Shown: positions 1 to 8,293 of the stretch, piece after piece
How the letters are laid out: each line of letters starts with the position of its first letter
How positions within the stretch are numbered: position 1 is the first letter of the stretch
NCBI RefSeq assembly: GCF_026719705.1
Contig: NZ_JAPPRR010000001.1
Span: 1,403,255 to 1,467,254, forward strand
Origin: Pseudokordiimonas caeni
Lineage (GTDB): Bacteria; Pseudomonadota; Alphaproteobacteria; Sphingomonadales; Kordiimonadaceae
Direction of reading: 5' to 3'
Length of the DNA: 64,000 bases
The notes under the pieces: model-generated
What the model saw: only the letters and a program-made list of their open reading frames with translations
Databases searched by the model: none
What the model was told of the DNA's origin: nothing
Position numbers and translations under genes: made by a program

Positions 1-133
1 TCTTAAGGGGACAATTAACAGCAAGTTCGAACTGACGACCCGATGAGTTTCGGCAGATTCTTCGGCGCCCACCTTGCCAAATCGCCAAAAATCCGTAGGG
101 TCGCCCGATAACAAACATACGGGGGAATATGAA

Positions 134-1444
134 GTGACAGCCACAGAACCGACGGTACAGACCGGCGAGCCGATGCATCGCCAGCTCTGGTTCCGCGTGC
201 TGGCAGGGCTTGTGCTTGGCGGGCTTGTCGGCACAATGATGGGGCCGGACCTTGGCCTGATGGATCAGGGGATCGCCGTGCAGATTGGCGAATGGCTTGC
301 CCTGCCCGGCCGATTGTTCCTGACGCTCCTCAAATTCATCGTCATTCCGCTTGTGATTTCGAGTGTGATGCTCGGTATCTGCGACGGCAACGATATCCGC
401 GCCATCCGCACGCTCGGGAGCGGCCTTGTCTATTTCGTCATCACCACGACGATTGCCATCGTGATCGGCTTCACCCTGACCGGTCTCATCGAGCCGGGCT
501 CGCAGATCGACAGCAGCCAGCTTGGCGCGGTCGTCAAGCCCGACATCGTGGCGCCAAACGTCGGCGGCAGCTCGATCCCGGCTACCATTGTGGCCGCGAT
601 CCCGACCAACCTTGTCGAGCATATGGTCAAGACCGACATGCTGCAGGTAGTGATCGCTGCCGTCATCTTCGGCCTCGCGCTCCTCAAAATGCCGAATGTG
701 GAAGGTCGCCCGATTGTCGACCTGATGCGCGCCACCCAGCAGGTGTGCATGACCATCGTGATGTGGCTGATGAAATTCGCCCCTGTCGTGGTGTTCGGCC
801 TGATTGCCAATACCGTGATCACCATGGGCTTCGGCGCGATCAGCGCGGTTTCGCTGTTTTTCCTGACGGTGATCCTTGGCCTTCTCGCCATGATCGGGGT
901 CTATATGGTCATTGTCTCCGTGGTCGGCGGCCGCAATCCCGTCACCTTCATCCGCGATTGCCGCGATGTGATGGTTCTGGCTTTCTCCACTTCGTCCTCA
1001 TCGGCCACCATGCCGGTGACGCTGCGGACGGTGGAAGAAGTCCACAAGATCCGGCCGACGGTCGGCCGACTGGTCATTCCGCTTGGCACCACGATCAACA
1101 TGGACGGCACCGCCATCTATCAGGCGATTGCCGCCCTTTTCATCGCGCAGGCCTACGGTATCGATCTCACCACCTTCCAGATGGTGTCGATCATTGTGCT
1201 GTCGATCGCGGGTTCCATCGGCACACCGGGCATCCCGTCTGCCGGCATCCCGATCCTCGCCGCCATCCTTGAAAGCCAGAATATCCCGGTTGAAGGGATC
1301 GCGCTGATCCTCGGCGTTGACCGCTTGCTGGATATGAGCCGCACGGTCATCAATGTTGTCGGCGACATGACGGCTGCCGCCGTGCTGGACCGGCTTTTCG
1401 GCCACAAGATGGAAGACGATCCGATACCGGACAATCCAGCCTGA
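134..1444 (+). CDS. Dicarboxylate/amino acid:cation symporter (DAACS family)
   Basis: Inner-membrane secondary transporter that takes up C4-dicarboxylates or acidic amino acids with Na+ or H+. The protein is about 437 residues and almost entirely hydrophobic. It has the serine-rich re-entrant loop TSSSSATMPVTLR near residue 287 and the NMDGTAIYQ motif near 321, both hallmarks of the GltP/DctA fold. I chose the GTG at 134 because GGGGGA lies 7-8 bases upstream at 121-126. The frame stays open back to a TTG at 74, but that stretch has no ribosome site and the family does not need the extra residues. It stands alone before queC, separated by a likely terminator. Substrate is not decided by the sequence: glutamate, aspartate or dicarboxylate are all possible. 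Confidence 0.88.
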   Translation: MTATEPTVQTGEPMHRQLWFRVLAGLVLGGLVGTMMGPDLGLMDQGIAVQIGEWLALPGRLFLTLLKFIVIPLVISSVMLGICDGNDIRAIRTLGSGLVYFVITTTIAIVIGFTLTGLIEPGSQIDSSQLGAVVKPDIVAPNVGGSSIPATIVAAIPTNLVEHMVKTDMLQVVIAAVIFGLALLKMPNVEGRPIVDLMRATQQVCMTIVMWLMKFAPVVVFGLIANTVITMGFGAISAVSLFFLTVILGLLAMIGVYMVIVSVVGGRNPVTFIRDCRDVMVLAFSTSSSSATMPVTLRTVEEVHKIRPTVGRLVIPLGTTINMDGTAIYQAIAALFIAQAYGIDLTTFQMVSIIVLSIAGSIGTPGIPSAGIPILAAILESQNIPVEGIALILGVDRLLDMSRTVINVVGDMTAAAVLDRLFGHKMEDDPIPDNPA

Positions 1445-1479
1445 GGGGCCACCCTTGCCTTTTGGCTTATCATTCGCGG

Positions 1480-1513
1480 CGCCGGGTGCTATATGCCCCG
1501 GCGTTTCGCTTTA
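1480..1513 (+). terminator. Probable rho-independent terminator after the symporter gene
   Basis: CGCCGGG (1480-1486) pairs perfectly with CCCGGCG (1497-1503) across a 10-base loop. A T-rich tail follows directly (TTTCGCTTT). It lies between the symporter stop and queC and would separate the two transcripts. The seven-pair stem is short, so this is moderate evidence. Confidence 0.5.
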
Positions 1514-1550
1514 TGTTAGTGTTTGAAGCCAGCCTTCGGAAAGGATGTCC

Positions 1551-2261
1551 GTGCCCATGACCGGGAAGAAAAAAGCCGTTGTTCTCCTCTCTGGCGGGCT
1601 CGATTCCGCGACGGTGGTCGCCATGGCACAAGCCGAGGGCTATGACGTGCATGCCCTGTCGTTCCGCTATGGCCAGCGCCACAGCGTGGAACTTGAGGCT
1701 GCCGAGCGTGTGGCCCGCCAGCTTGGCGTGAAGGAACACAAAGTAGCGACGCTCGATCTGCGCCTTTTCGGCGGCAGTGCGCTCACGGCCGATATCGATG
1801 TACCTAAGGACCGCGACGAAAGCGCGATGACGGCAGATATCCCGGTCACCTATGTGCCGGCACGCAACACGATCTTCCTGTCATTTGCCCTCGCCTACGC
1901 TGAAACCGCTGGGGCGCGGGACATTTTCATTGGTGTCAATGCGCTCGATTACTCCGGCTATCCCGACTGCCGTCCCGACTATATCGCGGCCTACGAGAAG
2001 ATGGCGAACCTCGCCACCCGTGTTGGCGTGTCGGATACCGAGCATCCTTTGCATATCCGGACCCCGCTCATTGACCTGACAAAGGCCCAGATCATCGCGG
2101 CAGGCACCAAACTTGGCGTGGATTACAGCCTGACCATCAGCTGCTATGATCCCGATGCGGCGGGCCATGCCTGCGGCCACTGCGACAGTTGCCTTCTCCG
2201 CAAGAAGGGCTTCCGCGAAGCGGGCGTTGATGACCCGACGCCTTATCAGCAAGGGGCTTGA
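1551..2261 (+). CDS. queC: 7-cyano-7-deazaguanine synthase QueC
   Basis: Cytosolic ATP-dependent enzyme converting 7-carboxy-7-deazaguanine and ammonia to preQ0 in queuosine biosynthesis. The PP-loop SGGLDS lies at the N-terminus, and the C-terminal zinc site [14 protein letters not shown] is intact. Three in-frame starts exist: ATG 1545, GTG 1551 and ATG 1557. The Shine-Dalgarno GGAAAGG ends at 1544, so 1545 has no spacing. GTG 1551 has six bases and is preferred, with 1557 as the alternative. The stop overlaps the region of the queE start, so the two are translationally coupled. queF lies 1.3 kb further on, on the opposite strand. queD is not in this window. Confidence 0.95.
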   Translation: MPMTGKKKAVVLLSGGLDSATVVAMAQAEGYDVHALSFRYGQRHSVELEAAERVARQLGVKEHKVATLDLRLFGGSALTADIDVPKDRDESAMTADIPVTYVPARNTIFLSFALAYAETAGARDIFIGVNALDYSGYPDCRPDYIAAYEKMANLATRVGVSDTEHPLHIRTPLIDLTKAQIIAAGTKLGVDYSLTISCYDPDAAGHACGHCDSCLLRKKGFREAGVDDPTPYQQGA

Positions 2262-2263
2262 AC

Positions 2264-2905
2264 GTGGCCAAGGTCTATACGGTCAAGGAAATCTTCTACA
2301 CGCTGCAAGGCGAAGGCGGCAACGCCGGACGCCCCGCCGTGTTCTGCCGTTTCGCGGGCTGTAACCTGTGGACCGGCCGTGAGGAAGATCGGGCCGAGGC
2401 CATCTGCCAGTTCTGCGACACCGATTTCATCGGCACGGACGGTGAAGGCGGCGGCAAGTTCCGCAGCGCTGAAGCGCTCGCCGAAGCCGTGAAAACGGCA
2501 TGGACCGGCGGCCCTGGTGGTGTGCCCCTCGTGGTTTGTACGGGCGGTGAGCCGCTCCTGCAACTGGATACCCCGATGATCAAGGCTTTTCATGCGGCAG
2601 GCTTTGAAATTGCGGTGGAAACCAACGGCACGATAGAACCGCCTGCGGGGATCGACTGGCTGTGTGTCAGCCCCAAAATCGGCTCGGAAATGGTGGTGAA
2701 AAGCGGGCAGGAACTGAAGCTCGTTTACCCGCAGGAAGGGGGCGACCCGGCCCAGTTCGAGCATCTCGCGTTCGAACGATTTTACCTGCAGCCGATGGAC
2801 GGCCCCGAGGCCCTTGAAAATACCACATTAAGTGTAGACTATTGCAGGCGCCACCCGAAGTGGCACCTTAGCCTTCAGACACACAAATATCTCGGGATTC
2901 CATAA
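2264..2905 (+). CDS. queE: 7-carboxy-7-deazaguanine synthase QueE (radical SAM)
   Basis: Radical SAM enzyme that contracts 6-carboxytetrahydropterin to 7-carboxy-7-deazaguanine, the step before QueC. The cluster motif is the long-spaced CX14CX2C type: GCNLWTG...ICQFCDTDF. This matches the Burkholderia-type QueE rather than the usual CX3CX2C. A glycine-rich VCTGGEPLLQ SAM-binding segment follows. I chose GTG 2264, which has AAGGGG seven bases upstream (2251-2256). A TTG at 2258 in the same frame overlaps the queC stop and is less likely. Its own stop overlaps the ATG of the next gene at 2905. Confidence 0.94.
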   Translation: MAKVYTVKEIFYTLQGEGGNAGRPAVFCRFAGCNLWTGREEDRAEAICQFCDTDFIGTDGEGGGKFRSAEALAEAVKTAWTGGPGGVPLVVCTGGEPLLQLDTPMIKAFHAAGFEIAVETNGTIEPPAGIDWLCVSPKIGSEMVVKSGQELKLVYPQEGGDPAQFEHLAFERFYLQPMDGPEALENTTLSVDYCRRHPKWHLSLQTHKYLGIP

Positions 2906-3570
2906 TGCAGAATGAGCCGGTCGAACATTTGCCCCATGCCCCAGGCGATGAAGAGGCAGATGCCGGCATCTCGCCTTGGATCATCGGTGGTATCGGCGCC
3001 GCACTTGTCCTGTCGCTCGGGCTCTTTTTCATGGGCGGGGACGAGACAAGCGAGCCAAGCTACGACGCGGAAGCCGACATCGCCGCACTGACAGCTGTGG
3101 CAGAAGGCTTTGCCGAGGATTGCCTCGACACCGCCCCCGCCGACCTTGGCATGCGGATCAATGCCGAGCCCCGCGACTATGCCCAGATGCGTGGCGCCGG
3201 TCGCCCCGGGGAGACCCGTTACCGCCATCTCTCGCTCGAACGACTTTCCGGGCTCGACGTCACAATGCGCATCGCACCCGGCTTCTGGTGCGGCATGGCA
3301 GCAGGGCCCGACATGGCCCATCATTATGACGAATGGCGCGATGCCGTGCTGCAGGCAGTGCGCGGCTACCAGCCCGTGAAAATCGGCGAGCAGACCACTG
3401 CCTTCGGCTCGTTCGAGGAATATGACCTCGGCCGCCGCCAGAACTGGCGCCTGCGCATTTTCGATGGCCGCAATGAAACCGCCCAGTTCGTCAGCGCGCG
3501 GGTGTTCGCCTATGACCCGGCGACACAAGAACCGCGCGAGCCGCTGGCCGAGGCGACGAAGGACAATTAA
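2905..3570 (+). CDS. Hypothetical single-span membrane protein
   Basis: A 221-residue protein that I do not assign to a family. The first 20 residues are acidic and soluble. One hydrophobic segment (about residues 24-44, [18 protein letters not shown]) should anchor it in the inner membrane, leaving a roughly 175-residue domain probably in the periplasm. That domain has two cysteines, one near residue 72 in EDCLDT and one in FWCGMAAG, which could form a disulfide. The start overlaps the queE stop, so it is probably co-transcribed with queCE, yet nothing in it suggests a queuosine role. Its stop overlaps the queF stop by four bases in convergent orientation. Confidence 0.7.
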   Translation: MQNEPVEHLPHAPGDEEADAGISPWIIGGIGAALVLSLGLFFMGGDETSEPSYDAEADIAALTAVAEGFAEDCLDTAPADLGMRINAEPRDYAQMRGAGRPGETRYRHLSLERLSGLDVTMRIAPGFWCGMAAGPDMAHHYDEWRDAVLQAVRGYQPVKIGEQTTAFGSFEEYDLGRRQNWRLRIFDGRNETAQFVSARVFAYDPATQEPREPLAEATKDN

Positions 3571-4031
3571 CCCCGGCCGCGATAGGGTACGACCCCCTGA
3601 TCGGGCAGCCAGACACCTTCAGGCAATTTGCCCTTCTGCACGAACACATCAATGGGGATCCCGCCGCGCGGGTACCAGTAGCCGCCAAAGCGCAGCCATT
3701 TGGGCTTCATTTCCTCAAACAGGCGCTCGGCAATGCCCACCGTGCAATCTTCGTGGAAGGCACGGTGATTGCGGAAAGACTGCAGGAACAGCTTCAGCGA
3801 TTTGCTTTCGACGAGCGTTTCACCCGGCACATAGTCCAGTACCAGATGTGCAAAATCGGGCTGGCCGGTCACGGGGCAAAGGCTCGTGAACTCGGGACAT
3901 GTGAAGCGCACCAGATAATCGGTGTTCGGGCGCGGGTTCGGCACATATTCGAGGACGGCTTCCTCGGGCGTTTGCGGAGTCGCTGACTTGCCGCCGAGCT
4001 GGCTCAGGCCTTCGTAAATATTCTGCGACAT
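3567..4031 (-). CDS. queF: NADPH-dependent 7-cyano-7-deazaguanine reductase QueF
   Basis: Reduces the nitrile of preQ0 to the amine preQ1 using two NADPH, the last free-base step of queuosine synthesis. At 154 residues it is the short, single-domain (B. subtilis-like) form. The catalytic cysteine sits in [15 protein letters not shown] (Cys52), with the conserved Asp59 seven residues later. The family glutamate lies in the [10 protein letters not shown] segment. It is transcribed against queC-queE and ends in a four-base overlap with the membrane protein gene. I recognised no preQ1 riboswitch in its 245-base upstream region. Confidence 0.95.
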   Translation of the reverse strand: MSQNIYEGLSQLGGKSATPQTPEEAVLEYVPNPRPNTDYLVRFTCPEFTSLCPVTGQPDFAHLVLDYVPGETLVESKSLKLFLQSFRNHRAFHEDCTVGIAERLFEEMKPKWLRFGGYWYPRGGIPIDVFVQKGKLPEGVWLPDQGVVPYRGRG

Positions 4032-4276
4032 CGCTAGTCTCCTTTAAAATTTCCCGACTTCCATACGCCTTGGCACGCCGCCTGTCAAAGCGCGAAACGG
4101 CAGCCATTCCAAAGCCTTGCACACCCCGTTTCACGCGACACAAAGTTGCTTCCCGTTAGGGTTTTGTGAACTTTTTGTTCAGTCGATGTTAAGGCCGAAA
4201 CGTTATAGTCAAGCCATCGGATCAAGAACTGATCCCCGGCAAATCGTAGTCGAAAGTAGCCGGAAAGGAGAAGAAA

Positions 4277-4597
4277 GTGGAACACATTCAGACCGCACGT
4301 TTCGCCCCTGGCCAGGTGGTTCGCCACCGTCGCTTCGGCTACCGCGGCCTCATCTTCGATGTTGATGCAATGTTCAGCCAGTCTCCCGAGTGGTACGAAA
4401 TGATGGCACAGTCGCGTCCCAGCAAAGATCGGCCTTGGTATCACGTCCTGGTGGACGGCGAGACCCATACGACTTATGTCGCCGAAGAGAATCTTGAGCT
4501 GTGCGGGCATACCGACGAGTTTGACCACCCCCTGCTGTCGTCCCTGTTCGATATGGCCGACAATGGCGATTTCGCCAGCCGTGTAAGCGTGAACTGA
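4277..4597 (+). CDS. hspQ: HspQ / YccV-like hemimethylated-DNA-binding family protein
   Basis: Small heat-shock-type protein of 106 residues. HspQ is known in E. coli as a Lon specificity factor and DnaA-related protein. The diagnostic YccV-like barrel is clear: FAPGQVVRHRRFGYRGLIFDVD, then the WY pair and RPWYHVLVDGETHTTYVAEENL. Translation starts at GTG 4277 with AAAGGAG at 4264-4270, spacing six. It forms its own transcript, ended by a strong terminator at 4643. The upstream region has no convincing sigma-32 promoter, so heat control is only family knowledge here. Confidence 0.9.
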   Translation: MEHIQTARFAPGQVVRHRRFGYRGLIFDVDAMFSQSPEWYEMMAQSRPSKDRPWYHVLVDGETHTTYVAEENLELCGHTDEFDHPLLSSLFDMADNGDFASRVSVN

Positions 4598-4642
4598 CAC
4601 CTTCCTCCCCCCGCAAAGTCAGTTCCAGTTGGCTGGTACGTG

Positions 4643-4683
4643 ATGGGGATGCACCCTCCCCCGGTGCATCCCCATTCATGTTT
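4643..4683 (+). terminator. Strong rho-independent terminator after hspQ
   Basis: A perfect 13-bp stem, ATGGGGATGCACC (4643-4655) with GGTGCATCCCCAT (4663-4675), encloses a seven-base C-rich loop and is followed by TCATGTTTC. It sits 46 bases past the hspQ stop and isolates it from the sulfurtransferase gene. Confidence 0.8.
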
Positions 4684-4792
4684 CAAGGGCTCGCCTTGGG
4701 CTTGATTTTCTTGTGCAATTCACAACAAGTCCCCTGTTGAACCTTGGGCTGTGGCGGCCTAGTCTTTGGCATTCGCCGAAGGATGCCCGCCA

Positions 4793-5653
4793 ATGCCGCC
4801 GAGCCTGCCCACACCGATCGTTTCGCCCGACTGGCTGATCCAGCATCTGGACCATTCCTCCATTGTTGTGATCGACGCCAGCTGGCATATGCCGGACACG
4901 GGCCGCAAAGGCGCGGACGATTTCGCCGCCCGGCACATACCCGGCGCTCGATTCTTTGATATTGATGCAATTTCCGATACCTTATCTCCCTACCCCCACA
5001 TGTTGCCGGCGCCGGCCGATTTTGCCGCCACCATCGGCGCGCTTGGCATCGGCAACGACAGCCTGGTGATTATCTATGATGACAGTGCCGTGCGCTCGGC
5101 CGCGCGTCTGTGGTGGAGCCTGCGCGCTATGGGGCATGATACTGTTGCCGTGCTGTCGGGTGGGCTTGCAGGCTGGATCGCAGCCGGAGGCACGGTGACC
5201 GATATGCCAAGCCAGATCACACCCCGTACTTTCGTGCCTGATTTCCGCCCCGGCCTTGTCCGCAGCCGCACGGATGTGCTGACCGCCATCGGCAACACCC
5301 AGATTCTCGACGCCCGCGCCGCCGCGCGGTTTGAGGGCAGCGCACCCGAGCCACGCCCCGGCTTGCGATCAGGCCATATTCCCGGCGCACGCAACCTGCC
5401 TTTCGGGCAATTATTCAACTCAGACGGACATCTGAAATCTGCCGACGATCTGCAATCGGCTTTCGATGCCGCAGGGATTGATACCAGCGCACCCGTGATC
5501 ACCAGTTGCGGGTCGGGCATCACGGCGAGCGTGCTGGCGCTGGGCCTCGCCACCCTTGGCAGACACGACACCGCCGTCTATGACGGCTCCTGGACGGAAT
5601 GGGGCAGCGACCCCGACCTGCCCCTTGAAACGGGCGCGGCTTCGACAAAGTAG
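4793..5653 (+). CDS. sseA: Sulfurtransferase, 3-mercaptopyruvate type (tandem rhodanese)
   Basis: Two tandem rhodanese domains over 286 residues. The N-terminal domain is the inactive structural copy. The C-terminal domain carries the active-site loop CGSGIT, the signature of 3-mercaptopyruvate sulfurtransferases as opposed to the CRKG-type thiosulfate enzymes. It transfers sulfur from 3-mercaptopyruvate to thiol acceptors in the cytosol. ATG 4793 is preferred, with GAAGGA 9-10 bases upstream. A TTG at 4766 is in frame but adds only unconserved residues. The metC start follows six bases after the stop, so the two form a small sulfur-metabolism operon. Confidence 0.9.
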   Translation: MPPSLPTPIVSPDWLIQHLDHSSIVVIDASWHMPDTGRKGADDFAARHIPGARFFDIDAISDTLSPYPHMLPAPADFAATIGALGIGNDSLVIIYDDSAVRSAARLWWSLRAMGHDTVAVLSGGLAGWIAAGGTVTDMPSQITPRTFVPDFRPGLVRSRTDVLTAIGNTQILDARAAARFEGSAPEPRPGLRSGHIPGARNLPFGQLFNSDGHLKSADDLQSAFDAAGIDTSAPVITSCGSGITASVLALGLATLGRHDTAVYDGSWTEWGSDPDLPLETGAASTK

Positions 5654-5659
5654 GGACTG

Positions 5660-6859
5660 ATGAGCGACAACAAGAAATCGACAAAAATCGAAACACGGCT
5701 GATCACCGACGGCCGCCGGGACGAATGGACCCATGGCATCGTCAATCCGCCGGTGTACCGCGCCTCCACCTGCATCTTCGATAGCTACGACACCATGCGC
5801 GAGCGTGCCAAGGATCCGGCGGCACGGCACCTTTATTATGGCCGCAAGGGCACGCCGACCCAATGGTCGCTCGAGGAAGCCCTGACCGACCTTGAAGGTG
5901 GCGCCGGCACCAAACTTTACCCCTCAGGCGTTGCCGCCGTGAACAGCGCCATCCTCGCGCTTGTCTCTGCAGGCGACCATGTGCTGATGGTCGACAGCGC
6001 CTACGAGCCCACACGCGCCTTCGCCAAGGGTATCCTGAAGCGCTTCGGCGTGGAGACAAGCTTCTACGACCCGATGGCGGGCGAGAATATCGCCGCCGAC
6101 TTCCGCGAAAACACCAAACTGGTGGTGGCTGAAAGCCCCGGCTCGCTGACCTTCGAGGTGCAGGATATCCCGGCGATTGCCGCCGTCTGCCGCGACAAGG
6201 GAGCGTATCTCCTTGTGGACAACACATGGGCAACACCCCTGTATTGCAATCCGCTTGCCCTTGGCGCGGACGTCAGCGTCCATGCCGTCACCAAATATAT
6301 CGGCGGCCACAGCGACCTGATGATGGGCTCGGTCACCGCTAACGAGCGTGCCTATCCGCTGATTGAAAAGGCGGCCTTCTCGCTTGGGCAAACGGCATCA
6401 CCCGACGATGCTTTCCTTGCCTCGCGGGGCCTGCGCACGCTTGCCGCCCGGCTGAAAATCCATGAGGAAAAAGCGCTTACTGTTGCCCGCTGGCTGCGTG
6501 AGCGCCCGGAAGTCGCCAAAGTGCTGCACCCAGCGTTCGAGGACTGCCGCGGCCATGCCATCTGGAAACGCGACTTCAAGGGCTCGACCGGGCTTTTCTC
6601 GGTGATCCTGAAGGACGGCACCGATGCCGATACAGCCCCGATGGTCGATCACATGCGCCTGTTCCGCATGGGCTTTTCGTGGGGCGGTTATGAAAGCCTG
6701 ATCCTGCCTTCGAACCCTGCCGGCAGCCGCAGCGCGACCCATTGGGCAGCACCCGGCCCGCTCCTGCGCCTGCATATCGGGCTTGAAGACACCGACGACC
6801 TGATTGCCGACCTTGCCGACGGGCTTGATCGCTACCGGGAGCATATGGCGCGCAAATGA
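5660..6859 (+). CDS. metC: Cystathionine beta-lyase MetC
   Basis: PLP enzyme of 399 residues that cleaves cystathionine to homocysteine, pyruvate and ammonia in methionine synthesis. The Cys/Met-metabolism fold is clear: YYGRKGTPT near the N-terminus, LYPSGVAAV for cofactor contacts, DNTWATP, and the PLP lysine in HAVTKYIGGHSD. The C-terminal segment RMGFSWGGYESL matches the alphaproteobacterial MetC group. It follows the sulfurtransferase gene closely, and its last four bases overlap the modB start. Co-transcription with a molybdate transporter is probably positional rather than functional. Confidence 0.93.
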   Translation: MSDNKKSTKIETRLITDGRRDEWTHGIVNPPVYRASTCIFDSYDTMRERAKDPAARHLYYGRKGTPTQWSLEEALTDLEGGAGTKLYPSGVAAVNSAILALVSAGDHVLMVDSAYEPTRAFAKGILKRFGVETSFYDPMAGENIAADFRENTKLVVAESPGSLTFEVQDIPAIAAVCRDKGAYLLVDNTWATPLYCNPLALGADVSVHAVTKYIGGHSDLMMGSVTANERAYPLIEKAAFSLGQTASPDDAFLASRGLRTLAARLKIHEEKALTVARWLRERPEVAKVLHPAFEDCRGHAIWKRDFKGSTGLFSVILKDGTDADTAPMVDHMRLFRMGFSWGGYESLILPSNPAGSRSATHWAAPGPLLRLHIGLEDTDDLIADLADGLDRYREHMARK

Positions 6860-7545
6860 TCGGCCCCATGGAAAGTGCGGCACTGATCCTCAGCCTCAAG
6901 GTCGCGGGGGCAGCAACGCTTGTCAGCCTGCCGCTCGCTATCCTTTTGGCCTACGGGATGGCGCGGCGCGATTTCCGGGGCAAGACGATTGCGGACATCC
7001 TGTTGCATGTGCCGCTTGTGGTACCGCCCGTCGTTGTCGGTTACCTGCTGTTGATTGCATTCGCGCCGAACGCGCCGGTCGGTCGCTGGCTTGAAGAGGC
7101 GGGCCTCGGCGTTGCCTTCCGCTGGCAAGGAGCGGCGCTTGCCAGCGGCATCATGGCCCTGCCCCTGATGGTGCGCAGCATCCGGCAAGCCTTCGAGGCC
7201 GAACCGCCGATCTACCGCGAAGTCGCCGCCACCCTCGGCGCTGGTGCCGTTGCTCGTTTCTGGCGCATATCCCTGCCGCTTGCCGCCCCAGCCATCGCCA
7301 CCGGCACGCTTCTGGGTTTTGCCCGCGCGATCGGGGAATTTGGCGCTACCATCACGTTTGCATCGAATATTCCCGGCCTGACGCAGACCCTGCCGCTCGC
7401 ACTTTATAGTGCTGCACAGATACCGGGCGGCGAGGCCGAAGCTGCCCGGCTGGCGCTTCTGTGCCTGTTGCCCGCAATTCTGGCACTTGTCGCGTCCGAA
7501 ATGCTCAGCCGCCGTGCCCGCCGCCGCACGGGGCTAGCATCATGA
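6856..7545 (+). CDS. modB: Molybdate ABC transporter permease ModB
   Basis: Integral membrane subunit (229 residues, about five or six spans) of a molybdate importer. The cytoplasmic EAA loop EVAATLGAGAVARFWRISLP contacts the ATPase. The following segment (GFARAIGEFGAT) is characteristic of ModB and CysT-type permeases. Its ATG overlaps the metC stop and its stop overlaps the modC ATG, so all three are coupled. The periplasmic binding protein ModA is not encoded anywhere in this window. Confidence 0.88.
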   Translation: MIGPMESAALILSLKVAGAATLVSLPLAILLAYGMARRDFRGKTIADILLHVPLVVPPVVVGYLLLIAFAPNAPVGRWLEEAGLGVAFRWQGAALASGIMALPLMVRSIRQAFEAEPPIYREVAATLGAGAVARFWRISLPLAAPAIATGTLLGFARAIGEFGATITFASNIPGLTQTLPLALYSAAQIPGGEAEAARLALLCLLPAILALVASEMLSRRARRRTGLAS

Positions 7546-8222
7546 ACGCGCCACGCCTTACCGCCGATCTTGGCTGGCATACCGGCAGCGCCGAGGGCTC
7601 GGCCCGCTTCACGCTGGCTGACGGAATCACCGCGCTGATGGGTCGCTCGGGCTCTGGCAAAACCACCCTTGCCCGCGTGCTGGCCGGCCTGCATCCGGCG
7701 ACGCACGGCAGCATCAGCCTTGATGGCAGCATCCTTTATGACGAACACACGGGCATCAGCCTTGCCGCCGGCAAGCGCGGCATCGGGCTGGTGCCGCAAG
7801 GGTCATCGCTGTTCCCGCATCTGACGGTCGCCGCCAATATCGATTTCGCCCACGCACCAAGGCCGGCGTGGCGGGACGACCTGATCGACCGGCTTGGGCT
7901 CGCTGGCCTGATGGACCGCCGCCCGCACCAACTTTCGGGTGGTGAAGGGCGGCGCGTGGCCATCGCCCGCGCGCTGATGGCAAGTCCGCGCCTCCTTATC
8001 CTTGACGAGCCGACCACAGGTCTCGACCCAGCCCGTCGGCGCAGCATGCTTGAAGTCGTGGGGCGCGTCGCCTCGCTCACCAAGACGCCGGTTCTGCTGA
8101 TCAGCCACGAGCGTGAGGACATCCAGACGACCGCGACCCATGCCCTCCTGATGGAAGATCAGCATCTGGTGGCTGCCGGTGACGTGCCGGATGTGATTGC
8201 CCGGATGGACGCAACCCCGTAA
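7542..8222 (+). CDS. modC: Molybdate ABC transporter ATPase ModC (short form)
   Basis: ATPase subunit driving molybdate uptake. Walker A is GRSGSGKTTLARVLAG, the signature is LSGGEGRRVAIARAL, and Walker B LLILDEPTTGLDP is complete. From ATG 7542, which overlaps the modB stop, the protein has 226 residues. It therefore lacks the C-terminal molybdate-binding MOP/TOBE domain of the 350-residue E. coli type. The frame is open further upstream inside modB, but that part has no homology. The missing domain may mean that trans-inhibition by molybdate is absent. Confidence 0.87.
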   Translation: MNAPRLTADLGWHTGSAEGSARFTLADGITALMGRSGSGKTTLARVLAGLHPATHGSISLDGSILYDEHTGISLAAGKRGIGLVPQGSSLFPHLTVAANIDFAHAPRPAWRDDLIDRLGLAGLMDRRPHQLSGGEGRRVAIARALMASPRLLILDEPTTGLDPARRRSMLEVVGRVASLTKTPVLLISHEREDIQTTATHALLMEDQHLVAAGDVPDVIARMDATP

Positions 8223-8232
8223 CTTTCGTTGG

Positions 8233-8270
8233 CTTGTCAGTGCAACCGTCATGACGGACACTGGCTGACC
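8233..8270. promoter_or_regulatory. Palindrome between modC and the M3 peptidase gene
   Basis: A perfect 12-bp palindrome, CCGTCATGACGG (8246-8257), is flanked by imperfectly complementary arms GTCAGTG and CACTGGCTGAC. No T-run follows on the plus strand, so it is not a typical terminator. It lies about 40 bases before the peptidase start and could be an operator. It does not resemble the ModE box. Confidence 0.35.
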
Positions 8271-8293
8271 ATAAAAAACGGGGAGGAATTCCA

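Noticed and set aside
4167-4181. TGAAC-N5-GTTCA upstream of hspQ as a LexA-type site
   Set aside because: Spacing and orientation fit neither the Gram-positive GAAC-N4-GTTC box nor the alphaproteobacterial direct repeat.
3571-4276. preQ1 riboswitch near queF or queC
   Set aside because: I looked for the short pseudoknot pattern before both genes and saw nothing convincing.
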